From positions 1 to 24,693 of IMG/VR virus record IMGVR_UViG_3300010885_013316: 24,693 nt of DNA; one strand, 5' to 3'. The translations under genes and the position numbers were made by a program. Origin of the DNA: a virus. Positions 23,737-24,693 of the stretch are shown in pieces (positions within the stretch are counted from its first letter, which is position 1; every line of letters starts with the position of its first letter). A model generated the notes under the pieces. The model ran no database searches and was not told the DNA's origin. It worked only from the letters and a program-made list of their open reading frames with translations.

Positions 23737-24693
23737 ATGGCATTAGCAAACGTAGCACTAACAAACACATTTGATGAGTGGCGTACTAGAACGAATCAGC
23801 TGGTCGTTCAAAGTAATGTTTATGAAAGCGATATGTTATTTCTGTATAATAAAGGCAATAATTCTCCTTCTTACGCATATGCTAATAACATTGGTGTAAC
23901 ATCAAATGCTTTTGCTAGTAATACGATAGCTGGGGCAAACACAGCAGTTGGTGCTGGTGCTAATGCTTTTTCTGCTGCTACAATAGCAGGTGCTAATACA
24001 GCAGTTGGTGCTGGTGCTAATAACTTTGCTAAAGCAACTATTGCCGGTGCTAATACAGCAGTTGGTGCTGGTGCTAATGCTTTTGCTTCTGCTACAATAG
24101 CAGGTGCTAATGCTGCTGTTGGTGCTGGTGCTAATGCTTATGCTGCTTCTATTGGTACTGCTTCTAATAACTATCTCCTAGCAGTAATTGCTGGTGCTAA
24201 TACAGCAGTCGGTGCTGGTGCTAACGCTTATGCTCTATCAATAAGTTCAACATCAGGTGTCAGCTTTACATCCACACTAAATGGTGCTAATACAGCAGTC
24301 GGTGCTGGTGCTAATGCTTATGCTTCTGCTACCATAGCAGGTGCTAATACCGCAGTTGGCAATGGTGCTAATAACTTTACTAAAGCGACATTGAATGGCG
24401 CTAATACTGCTGCAAGAGATGCGACAAACTTAACATCAGGTACTGTTGCTCTTGCTCGCGGTGGTACAAATGCACCACTTAGCGGAATTGCAGGAGGTAT
24501 TGTTTATTCTACATCAGGAGCTCTTGCTATAAGCGCGGCTGGTAGCACTAATCAAGTTTTAATATCTAATGCTGGTACTGCACCATCATGGATCGGGCAA
24601 TCAGCTCTACAGGTTGGTTATGCTACTGCGGCAGGATCTGCTGGTTCAGCAACAACGGCTGGTTCAGCAACAACGGCTGACAGTGCCACTACC
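23737..24693 (+). CDS. Tail fibre protein, N-terminal part (runs off the window)
   Basis: ATG at 23737 opens a frame that stays open for 319 codons to the end of the window. The N-terminus (ALANVALTNTFDEWRTRTNQ followed by LVVQSNVYES) is the short attachment segment shared by many T4-like tail fibres. Residues about 63-228 are Ala/Gly/Asn repeats (TIAGANTAVGAGANAF) that suggest a trimeric repetitive shaft. LTSGTVALARGGTNAPLSG is the 'ARGGT' motif common to phage fibre shafts, and the following part is Ala/Ser/Thr-rich. The receptor-binding C-terminus and any chaperone lie beyond the window. The ATG is 4 bases after the preceding stop. Confidence 0.85.
   Translation, partial: MALANVALTNTFDEWRTRTNQLVVQSNVYESDMLFLYNKGNNSPSYAYANNIGVTSNAFASNTIAGANTAVGAGANAFSAATIAGANTAVGAGANNFAKATIAGANTAVGAGANAFASATIAGANAAVGAGANAYAASIGTASNNYLLAVIAGANTAVGAGANAYALSISSTSGVSFTSTLNGANTAVGAGANAYASATIAGANTAVGNGANNFTKATLNGANTAARDATNLTSGTVALARGGTNAPLSGIAGGIVYSTSGALAISAAGSTNQVLISNAGTAPSWIGQSALQVGYATAAGSAGSATTAGSATTADSATT
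23923..24420 (+). repeat. Degenerate 57-bp (19-residue) tandem repeats in the fibre shaft
   Basis: Units begin at 23923, 23980, 24037 and 24094 at an exact 57-bp spacing. Longer variant units follow from about 24184 and 24280, and 57-bp spacing returns at 24331 and 24388. Each encodes a variant of TIAGANTAVGAGANAFASA. Nearly identical blocks (ggtgctaatacagcagt) make the array prone to recombination and length change. Confidence 0.88.
24643..24678 (+). repeat. 18-bp perfect tandem duplication in the tail fibre
   Basis: The unit ggttcagcaacaacggct occurs at 24643-24660 and again at 24661-24678, encoding GSATTA twice. A third diverged copy (DSATT) follows at the window edge, so the array may continue. 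Confidence 0.9.

Noticed and set aside
23923-24420. CRISPR-like spaced repeats
   Set aside because: The repeats are in-frame coding units of a fibre shaft without unique spacers or palindromic repeat ends.

Overview
The window looks like the tail and baseplate assembly region of a large, lytic, contractile-tailed bacteriophage of the T4 superfamily. This rests on a dense, syntenic set of recognisable T4-type proteins: single-strand DNA binding protein gp32, head-completion gp4, gp26, gp54/gp19-fold, gp48, gp53, hub, gp5-type spike, gp25, gp6 and gp8. Two exact copies of the T4-type late promoter element TATAAATA support it. The protein variants (split gp5, a giant DUF4815-type wedge protein, the 71-residue protein before the fibre) resemble those of cyanophage-like and alphaproteobacterial T4-like phages more than enteric T4. 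The host cannot be determined from this window. There are no integrases, tRNAs, transposons or CRISPR arrays.

Layout. (1) 2-565: the 3' part of gp32, rightward, ending in a hairpin terminator at 600-627. (2) 626-5588: a leftward block read from right to left: gp4 head-completion nuclease, a conserved protein of unknown role, a gp54-like tube initiator, a gp26-like protein, a 65-residue P2 GpE'-like protein, and a 743-residue protein with two cell-wall-hydrolase-like domains. A consensus sigma70 promoter (5092-5120) lies inside this block but points the opposite way. (3) 5625-24693: a long, tightly packed rightward late block: gp48, gp53, hub (gp27-type), gp5 OB-fold protein, gp5-like beta-helix spike, gp25, gp6, a probable gp7-position wedge protein, gp8, a 2217-residue wedge/fibre-connecting protein, a small coiled-coil protein and the start of a repeat-rich tail fibre that runs off the end.

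How it fits together. gp48 and the gp54-like protein would cap the baseplate and start tube polymerisation. The hub, the OB protein and the beta-helix form the central spike. gp53, gp25, gp6, the gp7-position protein and gp8 build the wedges, and the last three genes extend to the fibres. T4 gp5 carries its lysozyme inside one polypeptide; here the OB fold and needle are separate genes with no lysozyme, and the wall-degrading activity probably resides in the leftward 743-residue protein.

Most notable observations. (a) A T-TTT-TTT slippery heptamer in the correct phase sits six bases before the gp26-like stop codon, and a -1 shift enters the 65-residue GpE'-like frame. This predicts a lambda G/GT- or P2 E/E'-type tail-chaperone frameshift in a T4-like phage. 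(b) A Hint (intein-like) domain lies directly after a 65-residue, 45-proline tract inside the 2217-residue protein; it has block A Cys, TxxH and a terminal His-Asn but Lys instead of the +1 nucleophile, suggesting self-cleavage rather than ordinary splicing. (c) A perfect consensus promoter is antisense to gp4. (d) There is a perfect 10-bp hairpin inside gp53. (e) Related glycine-rich beta modules occur in three consecutive baseplate proteins.
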